Assembly (NCBI RefSeq): GCF_012726265.1
Contig: NZ_JAASAG010000006.1
Span: 372,001-436,000, forward strand
From: Streptomyces sp. HNM0575
GTDB taxonomy: Bacteria > Actinomycetota > Actinomycetes > Streptomycetales > Streptomycetaceae
Length of the DNA stretch: 64,000 nt
Direction: 5' to 3'
Positions 44,401-51,268 of this stretch are shown piece after piece (position 1 is the stretch's first letter; every line of letters starts with the position of its first letter). Under the pieces are notes generated by a model. The model ran no database searches and was not told where the DNA came from. It worked only from the letters and a program-made list of their open reading frames with translations. Both the position numbers and the translations under genes were made by a program.

Positions 44401-45033
44401 ACGGTGGACGCCGCCGCGTCCGGAACGGCGAACGGCGCGGCGAAGGCCACGGCCAACGCCACGGCGAACGGAACGGCCAACGCCACGGCGAACGGAACGG
44501 CGAACGGCACGGCCCCGGACGACGCTCCCGCCGGGGAGCCCCGGCCCCTGCCGCCCGCCGAGGCGGACGGCTCGCTGGAGTCCCATCTCGCCCGGCAGTG
44601 GCGGACGTTGCTGGGGCTGCGCGAGGTCCACCGGGACGACCACTTCTTCCACCTCGGCGGCGACTCCCTGATGGGCGTCCATCTCATCGCGGGCCTGAGC
44701 AGGCTGACGGGCCGGAACGTGCCGTCGTCCGTGGTCTTCGCCGAAGCGACGCTCGGCGGCATGACCGAGCACGTACGGACATGGCTCGAAGAGCACGACA
44801 CCGACGCGGTGCCCGGCGACGGAACCGCCGCCGCGGCGCCCCCGGCGCGCAGCGGCCAGGACGGCGAACGGGCCGAGCGCGCCGGGCAGTCCGGCCACGC
44901 CGGTGCGCCGGGCCACGACGCGGGCCACGACGCGGGCCACGACGGGGAGCAGGACGCGGGCCACGACGGGAAGCAGGACCCGGAGCACGACGGGGAGCAC
45001 GACCACGCCAGGGAGGAAGCCCGACCGACATGA
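41428..45033 (+). CDS. Single-module type I polyketide synthase, KS-AT-ACP
   Basis: The 1201-residue protein has a KS (about 30-450) with complete triad: Cys in QSACSTGL (about 194), His in EAHGSGT (about 331) and SNLGHL (about 367). The AT (about 570-920) has active Ser in GHSLGEW (about 732) and specificity motif AHHPFH, neither the classic malonyl HAFH nor methylmalonyl YASH. The ACP (about 1050-1120) has LGGDSLMG. The AT is interrupted by a 60-residue low-complexity insert, and a His/Asp/Gly-rich tail (GHDAGHDGEQDAGHD units) ends the protein. No ketoreductase is present. GTG 41428 overlaps the NRPS gene by 8 nt. Confidence 0.9.
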   Translation: MSEPQGPGTPRTPRTPGTSGAPSPDGPPPGEPADDLAVAVVGAALRVPGSETAEDFWRALTDGGDRITRGGASTGPHSVRAYGSIPRPAHFDPSRYGISEAEAVVIDPQQRLLLDVADEALASANVDTGADPPVAVYAGVGRNDYEHWLRSALTGRPGFDEMALEIGTVGDYAPTRIAYRLGLRGAAVNVQSACSTGLLAVHLAAQDLLGFGCETAVAAVSAVRVPGPGGYAAPPGGIGSPDGVCRPFDLNAGGSVPGDGACAVVLKRLEDAVRDGDEVWAVLRGSAVNNDGAAKSGFAGVNPAAQRDVVRAALGAAGLAPGDVDYVEAHGSGTRLGDAAEWSALSEVFSGVRHPVRVGAVKSNLGHLREAAGLAGLLKTVLALRHELLPPTAHFERLPADLRRMSPALEPVSEATPWSRSEDRVRRAGVSAFGLGGTNVHVVLEEAPAPAAAPSAAPPAEGGRERSRLLLVSSHREETLAEDTAALRELASRHPERLGDIAWTTQTARTRHARRGYVVTGPDDAGTAGTPGTPGTAGPAGRICEDSRAELATPQAPARTPARTPGRSRSRAQLLREQPEFAFVLPGIGSHYPGMGTELARTNPAFAAHLRAVTEIADRLTGGSVGRGFAEEQPGRADGGRGGAKIDVRAMLRRNGERPRDGRRPREAGSPHNDAPSGENGRPPEGTSPVPQTPDDSARPPLRHLHLSLFCLEHAMACTLMDLGLRPAALLGHSLGEWVSAVLAGIITLPDAMEAVARRADLVTMAGEGAMLAVLAPASEVEGFATDGAWLAADNSAQHCVFSGRPGPMGELEAKLRDDGFTVLPVGAHHPFHTPQLASAAETLGDDMGGVLLRPATIPIASSVLGTWLEGTVPGPGYWNAHMTSPVRFREAAGLVLDRHRLLIEVGPGTARPWLSHADPDAVCVRTARQSYENSSDQEVFLEALGELWTHGVEPDWRRLHHGPRRRVTLPAGRQQRRRHLPDTPPPESPGTVDAAASGTANGAAKATANATANGTANATANGTANGTAPDDAPAGEPRPLPPAEADGSLESHLARQWRTLLGLREVHRDDHFFHLGGDSLMGVHLIAGLSRLTGRNVPSSVVFAEATLGGMTEHVRTWLEEHDTDAVPGDGTAAAAPPARSGQDGERAERAGQSGHAGAPGHDAGHDAGHDGEQDAGHDGKQDPEHDGEHDHAREEARPT

Positions 45034-45908
45034 GCGACGAGACCACAGGCCGCACGGCCACCCCGCGGATCGACGCCCTCGGCGTGCTGGGCGCGGGCAC
45101 GATCGGTTCGAGCGTGGCGCACGCCGCCCTCGCCTCGGGGCTCGACGTCACGCTCGTCGACACCGACCCCGACGCGCTGGAGGCCGCCCGCCGCGGCATC
45201 GAACGCCACCGGCGCGCCGAACGGCTCGGCGGCGGCCGCCAGAGCGGTACGCAAGGCGAGTTGAGCACGGCGACGGAGCTGGACGCGCTCGGCACCGCGG
45301 ACCTGGTGGTGGAGAACACCACCGAGTCCGAGACGGCGAAGCGCGCCCTGTACCCGGAGCTGGAGAAGGCGCTGCGTCCCGGGACGGTGATCGCCGCCAA
45401 CACCTCGGCGGTGCCCATCGCCCGCCTCGCCGAGCCGCTGCGCTCGCCGGAACGCGTCGTCGGCGTCCACTTCATGAACCCGGTGGCCAGGATCGGGACG
45501 GTGGAGGTGATCCGTGCGAAGACCACCTCCGATGCGGCGATGGGCGCCGTCGGCGCGCTGCTGGACCGGATGGGCAAGGAGTCCGTCGTCGTCGCGGACG
45601 CGCCGGGCTTCGTCATCAACCGGATCCTGATGGTGGTCTGCAACCTCGCGGCCGCCGTCGTCGACGACGGCACGGCCACCCCCGCCCAGGTCGACGCCCT
45701 CTTCAAGGGGTGTCTCGGACACAGCTCGGGGCCGCTGCGCACGGCCGACCTCATCGGTCTCGACACGGTGGCGCGCACCCTCGACGTGCTGCACGAGCAC
45801 TACGGATCGGCCGAGTTCGTCACCCACCCCCGCCTGCGGCACATGGTCGAGCAGGGCCTGCTCGGAGTGAAGAGCGGCCGTGGGTTCTACTCCTACGACG
45901 GGAGCTGA
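45030..45908 (+). CDS. 3-hydroxyacyl-ACP dehydrogenase (FkbK/ZmaG-like)
   Basis: The 292-residue protein has the NAD motif GVLGAGTIGSSVAHAALASG (about 18-37), catalytic-region HFMNPV (about 147) and the C-terminal dehydrogenase domain ending GVKSGRGFYSYDG. Alone it resembles 3-hydroxybutyryl-CoA dehydrogenases, but with the adjacent ACP, acyl dehydrogenase and FkbH-like genes it matches the enzyme that oxidises glyceryl-ACP toward hydroxymalonyl-ACP in the FK520, ansamitocin and zwittermicin pathways. ATG overlaps the PKS stop by 4 nt. Confidence 0.86.
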   Translation: MSDETTGRTATPRIDALGVLGAGTIGSSVAHAALASGLDVTLVDTDPDALEAARRGIERHRRAERLGGGRQSGTQGELSTATELDALGTADLVVENTTESETAKRALYPELEKALRPGTVIAANTSAVPIARLAEPLRSPERVVGVHFMNPVARIGTVEVIRAKTTSDAAMGAVGALLDRMGKESVVVADAPGFVINRILMVVCNLAAAVVDDGTATPAQVDALFKGCLGHSSGPLRTADLIGLDTVARTLDVLHEHYGSAEFVTHPRLRHMVEQGLLGVKSGRGFYSYDGS

Positions 45909-45911
45909 GCG

Positions 45912-46178
45912 ATGTCCGGATGGCAGTCAGCGACGCAGCACGAGATCACCGAGGAGATCCGGCAGTACCTCTCCAAGCTCTCGGGACTGCCGGAGATCTC
46001 CGACGACATGCCGCTGATCTCGGGCCGGGTGCTGGACTCCCTCGCCGCGGTCCAGATCGTCGTGTACGTCGAGCGCACCTTCGGCATCGAGATCGCCGAC
46101 GAGGACCTGGAGCTGGTCAACTTCGACACGGTGAACGGGCTCGTGGCCCTCGTCCACCGCAATCTGGAGCGCGTGTGA
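45912..46178 (+). CDS. Discrete acyl carrier protein (FkbJ/ZmaD-like)
   Basis: The 88-residue protein is a free-standing carrier with the phosphopantetheine serine in GRVLDSLAAV (Ser about 43) and four-helix layout. It lies between the hydroxyacyl and acyl dehydrogenase genes and is the expected carrier for the glycerol-derived extender unit. It is acidic, as usual for ACPs. Its stop overlaps the next GTG start by 4 nt. Confidence 0.9.
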   Translation: MSGWQSATQHEITEEIRQYLSKLSGLPEISDDMPLISGRVLDSLAAVQIVVYVERTFGIEIADEDLELVNFDTVNGLVALVHRNLERV

Positions 46179-47362
46179 CGACGGCTCGGCAGACCACCGG
46201 AACGGTGCCGGGCCCGCTCGCCGCGCTCGTACGGGACCCCGCCCTGCGTGCCCGGTCGGACGGCTGGGAACGCCAAGGCACCGTGCCCCGCGAGGACATC
46301 GGCGAGCTGGCCGCCGCGGGCCTGCTGGGCCTGACGGTCCCTCCGGAGCACGGCGGCACGGGCGTACCGCTCCCGGAGGTGACCGGCGTGCACCGCGCCG
46401 TGGCCGGTCTCTCGCCCAGCCTGCACAGCCTGCTCGTCGTCCACTCCATGGTCTGCCGGGCCCTGGGCCGCTGGGCGAAGGGCCCGCTGCGGGAGGAGTT
46501 CCTGCCCGGGCTGGCCGCGGGCGACTGCATCGCGGCCTTCGCCCTCACGGAGAGCGCCTCGGGCAGCGACATCTCGGGGCTGCGGACCGAACTGCGGCGC
46601 GCGGCGGACGGTTCGCTGCGCGTGACGGGCGCCAAGCGCTGGCTGTCGTTCGGGCAGACGGCCGACGTCTTCCTCGTCTTCGGGCACACCGGCGGCGCCG
46701 GATCCTGCGCCCTGGTCTCCCGCGGCCCCGGTGTGACGGTCTCGCCCGAGCCCGCGACCACGGGGCTGGGCGCCGCCGGTCTCGCCGCCCTCACTCTCGA
46801 CGAGGCTCCCGTCGCGGGCCGACGGGCGGTCTCGCGGCCGGGGTTCGGGCTGCCGCACGTGGCCACGGACTGCCTCACGCTCGGCCGCGTCCTGGTCGCC
46901 GCGGGGGCGGTCGGCGTCGCGGAGGAGGCGTTGCGGCTCGCCTCCCGGCGGGCGGCGGCCTGCTCACGGGGCGGCGGGCCGCTCGGCGACCGGCAGCTCG
47001 TACGCGGGCTGCTCGCGGACGCCGCCGTCGCCGCCGACTCCGCCCGCTGCTACGTCGAGCACGCCGCGGCACAGGTCGAGGAGGGGACGCCCGACGCACC
47101 GCAGACGGCGGTACGCGCCAAGCTGCTGGCCTCCAGAGCGGCGGGCCTGTGCACGGCGAACGCGGTGCGCCTGCTGGGCGCCGAGGGCCTGGACCGTAGG
47201 CATCCGGTGAACAGGCTCGAACAGGCCGCCCGCGTCTACCAGGTCATCGAGGGCCCCACCGAGGTGCTCCAGGACCTCGTCGCCGCGGGCCTGTTGCGCA
47301 CGTACGCGGCCGGCGCCGAGGAGCCGGACGGGAGAGGAGCGCGGGATGAACCAGCCGCATGA
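46175..47362 (+). CDS. Acyl-CoA/acyl-ACP dehydrogenase (FkbI/ZmaE-like)
   Basis: The 395-residue flavoenzyme has the three-domain ACAD fold: ALTESASGSDISGLRT (about 123, FAD-binding) and the active-site region YQVIEGPTEVLQDLVA (about 354-369) with Glu in place for alpha-proton removal. With the neighbouring genes it fits the dehydrogenase acting on glyceryl-ACP or its aldehyde in hydroxy/methoxymalonyl-ACP synthesis. GTG 46175 overlaps the ACP stop; the end overlaps the FkbH-like gene by 17 nt. Confidence 0.87.
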   Translation: MTTARQTTGTVPGPLAALVRDPALRARSDGWERQGTVPREDIGELAAAGLLGLTVPPEHGGTGVPLPEVTGVHRAVAGLSPSLHSLLVVHSMVCRALGRWAKGPLREEFLPGLAAGDCIAAFALTESASGSDISGLRTELRRAADGSLRVTGAKRWLSFGQTADVFLVFGHTGGAGSCALVSRGPGVTVSPEPATTGLGAAGLAALTLDEAPVAGRRAVSRPGFGLPHVATDCLTLGRVLVAAGAVGVAEEALRLASRRAAACSRGGGPLGDRQLVRGLLADAAVAADSARCYVEHAAAQVEEGTPDAPQTAVRAKLLASRAAGLCTANAVRLLGAEGLDRRHPVNRLEQAARVYQVIEGPTEVLQDLVAAGLLRTYAAGAEEPDGRGARDEPAA

Positions 47363-48395
47363 GCCGGTGAAGTGCGTGGTCTGGGACCTGGACGACACCC
47401 TCTGGGACGGCACCCTGCTGGAGGGCGACGAGGTCGAAGTCCCGGAGGAGAACGCCAAGTTGGTGCGCGTGCTCGACGAGCACGGCGTCCTCCAGTCCGT
47501 CGCGAGCCGCAACGACCACGACGACGCCATGGACCGGCTGCGCACCCTCGGCCTGGACGAGTACTTCCTGCATCCCCGCATCGGGTTCGACGCCAAGTCG
47601 GCGTCGCTGCGCGAGCTGACCGAGCTGCTGAACATCGGCCCGGAGAGCGTGGTCTTCGTCGACGACTCCGCCTTCGAGCGCGCGGAGGTCGCCAGCGAAC
47701 TCCCGCGGGTGCGCGCCATGACGCGGGAGGAGCTGCACCGGTCCGTCGCCGAGGGCGGGGTGCTTCCCGACCGGATCACCCCGGAGGCCCGGGAGCGCCG
47801 CGCGATGTACCTCGCCGAGGAGCGGCGCCGTACCCATGAGGAATCCTTCAAGGGCCCCGCCGAGGAGTTCCTGCGCTCCATGGGGATGCGGCTGACCGTA
47901 CGGCGGGCCGGGCCCGGCGATCTCGTACGGGCGGCCGAACTCACCCGGCGCACGCACCAGTTGAACACCACGGGCGTCACCTTCGACGAGGAGGAGCTGT
48001 CCGCGCTGCTGCACGGCAGCGGGCACGTGGTGCTGGTGTGCGAGCTGGAGGACGCCTTCGGCGGCTACGGCACCATCGGCCTCGGCGTCGTGCGCACCGA
48101 CCCCGGACGCTGGACCATCCGGCTGCTGCTGATGTCGTGCCGCGTTATGGGGCGCAACATCGGCACCGCCGTCGTCGCCGCGGTCGCCGGGCTCGCCGAA
48201 CGGGAGAACGCCGCGCTGGCGGCGCACTTCCGGGCCACCGACCGCAACCGGCAGATGCTCGTCACCTACCGGTTCATGGGCTTCCGCACCGAGCGGAGCA
48301 GCGGCGGCCTGACCGAACTCGTCCTGCCGGACGGGGCGGCCCCGGCTCCGCCGCCGTATGTGGAGCTGACCGTCGACGTGCCGCGGGAGGGCTGA
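47346..48395 (+). CDS. FkbH-like HAD-superfamily glyceryl transferase/phosphatase
   Basis: The 349-residue protein has the HAD catalytic motif VVWDLDDTLWDGTLLEGD (about 12-29), VASRNDHDDAM (about 55) and FVDDSAFERAEV (about 104), plus a C-terminal GNAT-like domain (about 175-330). FkbH-type proteins load a glyceryl group from 1,3-bisphosphoglycerate onto an ACP with loss of phosphate. It is the last gene in the gapless part of the operon and defines the extender pathway with the three preceding genes. Confidence 0.9.
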   Translation: MNQPHEPVKCVVWDLDDTLWDGTLLEGDEVEVPEENAKLVRVLDEHGVLQSVASRNDHDDAMDRLRTLGLDEYFLHPRIGFDAKSASLRELTELLNIGPESVVFVDDSAFERAEVASELPRVRAMTREELHRSVAEGGVLPDRITPEARERRAMYLAEERRRTHEESFKGPAEEFLRSMGMRLTVRRAGPGDLVRAAELTRRTHQLNTTGVTFDEEELSALLHGSGHVVLVCELEDAFGGYGTIGLGVVRTDPGRWTIRLLLMSCRVMGRNIGTAVVAAVAGLAERENAALAAHFRATDRNRQMLVTYRFMGFRTERSSGGLTELVLPDGAAPAPPPYVELTVDVPREG

Positions 48396-48400
48396 TCCCG

Positions 48401-48453
48401 CGCGGAGCCGCGGAAGCCCGCCCCCTCCTCCGCGGATCCCGGGCCCCGCCCGG
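48401..48453 (+). terminator. Inverted repeats after the FkbH-like gene
   Basis: Two dyads follow the stop: CGCGGAG (48401-48407) with CTCCGCG (48428-48434), and CCGGGC (48439-48444) with GCCCGG (48448-48453). They may attenuate the operon transcript before the methyltransferase gene, which begins 149 bp after the FkbH-like stop. Confidence 0.35.
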
Positions 48454-48544
48454 CCAGACCGCTCAGGCAGATCGCTCAGCAGGACACCCACGCCCCTCAG
48501 ACCTTCACACCTCCCAGATCCTCGGACCTCTCAGGAGAGCACCC

Positions 48545-49174
48545 ATGACCACAGCGTTCACCGTCAGTTGGAACGACAGGTTCGGCAACATCTACGCCGA
48601 CCAGCCCCTCGCCCAGCTGTCCTGGTTCACCGGCGCCCCCGGGATACAGCTCATCGAGCGTGTCATCGACGGCCGCCTCAGGGCCGGACAGCGCCTGATC
48701 GACCTGGGCAGCGGTCCGGGCGTGGACGCCGTCTTCCTCTCCCTCCAAGGGCTCGACGTGACGGGCGTCGACATCTCGCCGGACGCCGTGCGCCGCGCCC
48801 GTAGCTGGGCCGAACTGGCCGGTGCGTCCGCCGAGTTCGTCGAGGGCGACGTGCTGGACGTGCCGCTCCCCGACTCCTCGGCCGACGTCGTCAACGACTC
48901 CTTCGTCTTCCACAACATGCGGGACGAGGCACGAGAGCCGTTCGCGGCGGAGGTACACCGGCTGCTCAAACCGGGCGGCACGTTCCTGCTGAACTCCTTC
49001 TCCGACCACATGGTGGAGGGCACCGGCCCGCGCCGTATCACCAGCGCCGAGATCCTGGAGACCTTCACGGCGGACCGCTTCGAGTGCGTCGGGCTGCGCA
49101 CCTACCGCAACATCCCGACGCAGAAGAAGCCCGACCAGATCCACTGGATCGGCGAGTTCAGGGCCCGCCCGTAA
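48545..49174 (+). CDS. SAM-dependent methyltransferase
   Basis: The 209-residue class I methyltransferase has motif I DLGSGPGVDAVF (about 53-64), VDISPDAVRRAR (about 76) and post-motif VNDSFVFHNM (about 117). The CDS begins at ATG 48545, preceded by CAGGAG. It does not look like FkbG, the O-methyltransferase of methoxymalonyl-ACP pathways, so it may methylate a later intermediate instead of the extender. It is in the same orientation as the operon but separated by 149 bp. Confidence 0.85.
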   Translation: MTTAFTVSWNDRFGNIYADQPLAQLSWFTGAPGIQLIERVIDGRLRAGQRLIDLGSGPGVDAVFLSLQGLDVTGVDISPDAVRRARSWAELAGASAEFVEGDVLDVPLPDSSADVVNDSFVFHNMRDEAREPFAAEVHRLLKPGGTFLLNSFSDHMVEGTGPRRITSAEILETFTADRFECVGLRTYRNIPTQKKPDQIHWIGEFRARP

Positions 49175-49229
49175 CGGCTGCCCAGTAGCCCGCCGCGGGC
49201 GGCTGACGGGGCATCGGACGGGGCATCTG

Positions 49230-49358
49230 ACGGGCCGCCGCGGCAGGCCCGAGGACATCGTGGGGCCTGTGATGTTCCGGGCATCGCAGGCAGCCGCGTA
49301 CATCTACGGACAGACGAGCACCGTGGACGGAGGACGGCTGAGCTACGGATACCTTTGA
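49230..49358 (+). pseudogene. C-terminal fragment of a short-chain dehydrogenase
   Basis: Reading in frame, this stretch encodes GRPEDIVGPVMFRASQAAA then YIYGQTSTVDGGRLSYGYL and a TGA at 49356. That is the conserved C-terminus of an SDR enzyme (GxPEDI, ITGQTLTVDGG). There is no upstream Rossmann or active-site part; the DNA before 49220 belongs to the methyltransferase gene. It is the remnant of a deleted gene inside the cluster. The rest of the 328-bp spacer (49175-49502) holds no gene. Confidence 0.7.
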
Positions 49359-49502
49359 CCGCCTACCGCACGACCGAACCACCGCACGACCCGCACCACC
49401 GCGCGGCCCGGCAGCCCCGATCGGGGGCTGTGCCGGGCCGGTTCCGTCCCCTGGGGCGGGACCGCGCGCACTCTGATCGATCCTCGACAAGGTAAACAGC
49501 AC

Positions 49503-50807
49503 ATGAGTTCACGCAACAACCGGTCGCTTCCCCTGCTCCCGGGCTTCCTCGTGGGGTGGGGGACGACGACGTTCGGCGCCGGCCTGGCCCAGCCGCTGCT
49601 GGCGGTCTATCTCAAGGAGACTGTCGGACTCCCCACCTCGGGTGTGTCCTTCTACTTCGGTCTCTTCGCCGTCGCCGGGCTCGCCGTCAACCCGCTCATC
49701 GGAACGTTCGGCGCCCGCTGGGACCCGGGCCGCGTCGCGGTGTTCGCGACGGTGCCGCAGACGGCGGGGGCGCTGCTGCTCGTCCAGGCGGACTCGATGA
49801 GCACGGTGATGCTCGCCGCGTTACTCTCCGGCTCCGGCACGGGCACGTACTACGCCGTCCAGACTCCCGTGCTCAGCGGCGCCTTCGGCGAGTCCTCGCT
49901 CAGCCGGGTGCTGTCGGCGCAGAACCAGATCACGGCCGCCACCATGGCACTGGGCGCAGTGGCGGGCGGCCAGCTCGCCGACCGGCTGGGCACCACGGGC
50001 TTCCAACTGGGCATCGCGGGCAACGGCGTGAGCTATCTGCTGTACGGGATCGCGCTCGCCCGCGTGCTGAGGCTGCGGTACGGCGCGGGCGCGCGACCCG
50101 GCGCCTTCTCCGGCGGGCTGGAGGACGGCCCGCGGGAGCGCGGGGCCGCCCGCCGCCGGACACCGTTCACGAACACCACGTTCCTGCTGCTGCTGTTGCT
50201 CCAGGGCGCGCTGGTGACCTTCGGCCTCGTGCAACTCGACACCGTCCTGCCGGTGGTGCTGCGGGACGCGGCGAAGCTGTCGGTCTCGGCCGGCAGCCTC
50301 GTCCTGGCGGTGAACTCCCTCTCGGTGCTGCTGATCCAGCCGCTCGCGCTGCGCGTGGTGCACCGGATCGGCTATGTCAACGCGCTACGGGCCGCCGTCG
50401 GGGTGTGGGCGGTGAGCCTCACTGCGCTCTTCGGCGCGGTCCATGTCACGGGCCAGTGGCTCCAGTTGACGCTCGCGGCCCTGTTCGCGCTGGTCTTCTC
50501 GGTGGGCGAGTGCCTGATCGCACCGAGCGTGCAGCCGCTCGTCGTGGCCCTCGCGCCGCCCGGACGGATGCCGGCCTACGCCGCCGCGACCTCGCTCGTG
50601 CACGGGCTCGGCGGCTTCCTCGCGCCGATGATGTGCCTGCCCGTCTTCACCGCGGGCGGCATCCAGGCCTACCTGATACTCCAGCTCGTCGGCTACGCCA
50701 CCGCGGCCGGGACGCTGGTGCCCCTGGGCAGGCGCACCCGGCATCTGCGGCAGGAGCGCGAGGACGGGAAGCAGCTCGTCGGCGCCGCGCCGGACGGCGG
50801 GAGGTGA
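49503..50807 (+). CDS. MFS transporter, probable product exporter
   Basis: The 434-residue protein has about 12 membrane helices, an N-terminal GWGTTTFGAGLAQPLLAVYL helix and the loop motif NPLIGTFGARWDPGRV (about 62-77), a variant of the MFS motif A. It resembles drug-efflux type MFS proteins. Its place in the cluster suggests product export or self-protection. Codon 107 is TTA (49821), a rare leucine codon that requires the bldA tRNA in Streptomyces, so its production may be tied to development. Confidence 0.82.
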   Translation: MSSRNNRSLPLLPGFLVGWGTTTFGAGLAQPLLAVYLKETVGLPTSGVSFYFGLFAVAGLAVNPLIGTFGARWDPGRVAVFATVPQTAGALLLVQADSMSTVMLAALLSGSGTGTYYAVQTPVLSGAFGESSLSRVLSAQNQITAATMALGAVAGGQLADRLGTTGFQLGIAGNGVSYLLYGIALARVLRLRYGAGARPGAFSGGLEDGPRERGAARRRTPFTNTTFLLLLLLQGALVTFGLVQLDTVLPVVLRDAAKLSVSAGSLVLAVNSLSVLLIQPLALRVVHRIGYVNALRAAVGVWAVSLTALFGAVHVTGQWLQLTLAALFALVFSVGECLIAPSVQPLVVALAPPGRMPAYAAATSLVHGLGGFLAPMMCLPVFTAGGIQAYLILQLVGYATAAGTLVPLGRRTRHLRQEREDGKQLVGAAPDGGR

Positions 50808-51045
50808 CGCCGCCCCGGCCCCGCCGGATGCCCGGTGCCGGACGCCCGCCACACGTACCGGCACACGTACCGGTACCGGCACCACATGGAAAACTGGTGC
50901 AGACCAATACGAATTCCTACGCACCCAGGAAACAACCGCACACCTCCGATCCTCCAACTCTTCGGAATCACACCGACATCGGCGAACTTCCGCGAACTTC
51001 CCGCGTTTTCCCGTCGCCCCAATGAATTCACCCGCCAAAGGGGCC

Positions 51046-51195
51046 ATGACGCCTATGAGTTCAGAATTCGCCGGGGAGCAGGGGCGCCCCGGCGTACGGA
51101 ATATCCGGTCGCCCCCGTCGCCGCCCACCGCCGGCACCGGGACCCGAGCACAGACCCCCGCTCAGGCTCTCGCACAGACCCCCGCTCAGGCCTGA
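51046..51195 (+). CDS. Possible small peptide upstream of the ATP-grasp ligase
   Basis: A 49-codon frame lies alone in the 461-bp spacer 50808-51268. It ends in a repeat, TPAQALAQTPAQA, encoded by two copies of CAGACCCCCGCTCAGGC, and is followed 73 bp later by the ATP-grasp gene. A second ATG at 51055 sits 11 nt after AAAGGGG and is the better start. Third-position GC is high but no homology is recognised. ATP-grasp ligases sometimes act on small genetically encoded peptides; this makes it worth noting, not certain. Confidence 0.25.
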   Translation: MTPMSSEFAGEQGRPGVRNIRSPPSPPTAGTGTRAQTPAQALAQTPAQA

Positions 51196-51268
51196 ACCGA
51201 TATCGGCACACGCACCCGTACCGGCCCCGTCACCACCGTCCCGACTCCGCAACCAATGGAGACCCAGC

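Noticed and set aside
44400..44520. A CRISPR-like or satellite repeat
   Set aside because: The repeated AACGGAACGGCGAACG-type units are in frame within the PKS gene and encode an Ala/Asn/Gly/Thr linker; there are no repeat-spacer units.
48545..49174. FkbG-type O-methyltransferase completing a methoxymalonyl-ACP pathway
   Set aside because: The protein is a generic class I methyltransferase lacking resemblance to FkbG and lies outside the gapless operon, so hydroxymalonyl-ACP is as likely as methoxymalonyl-ACP.
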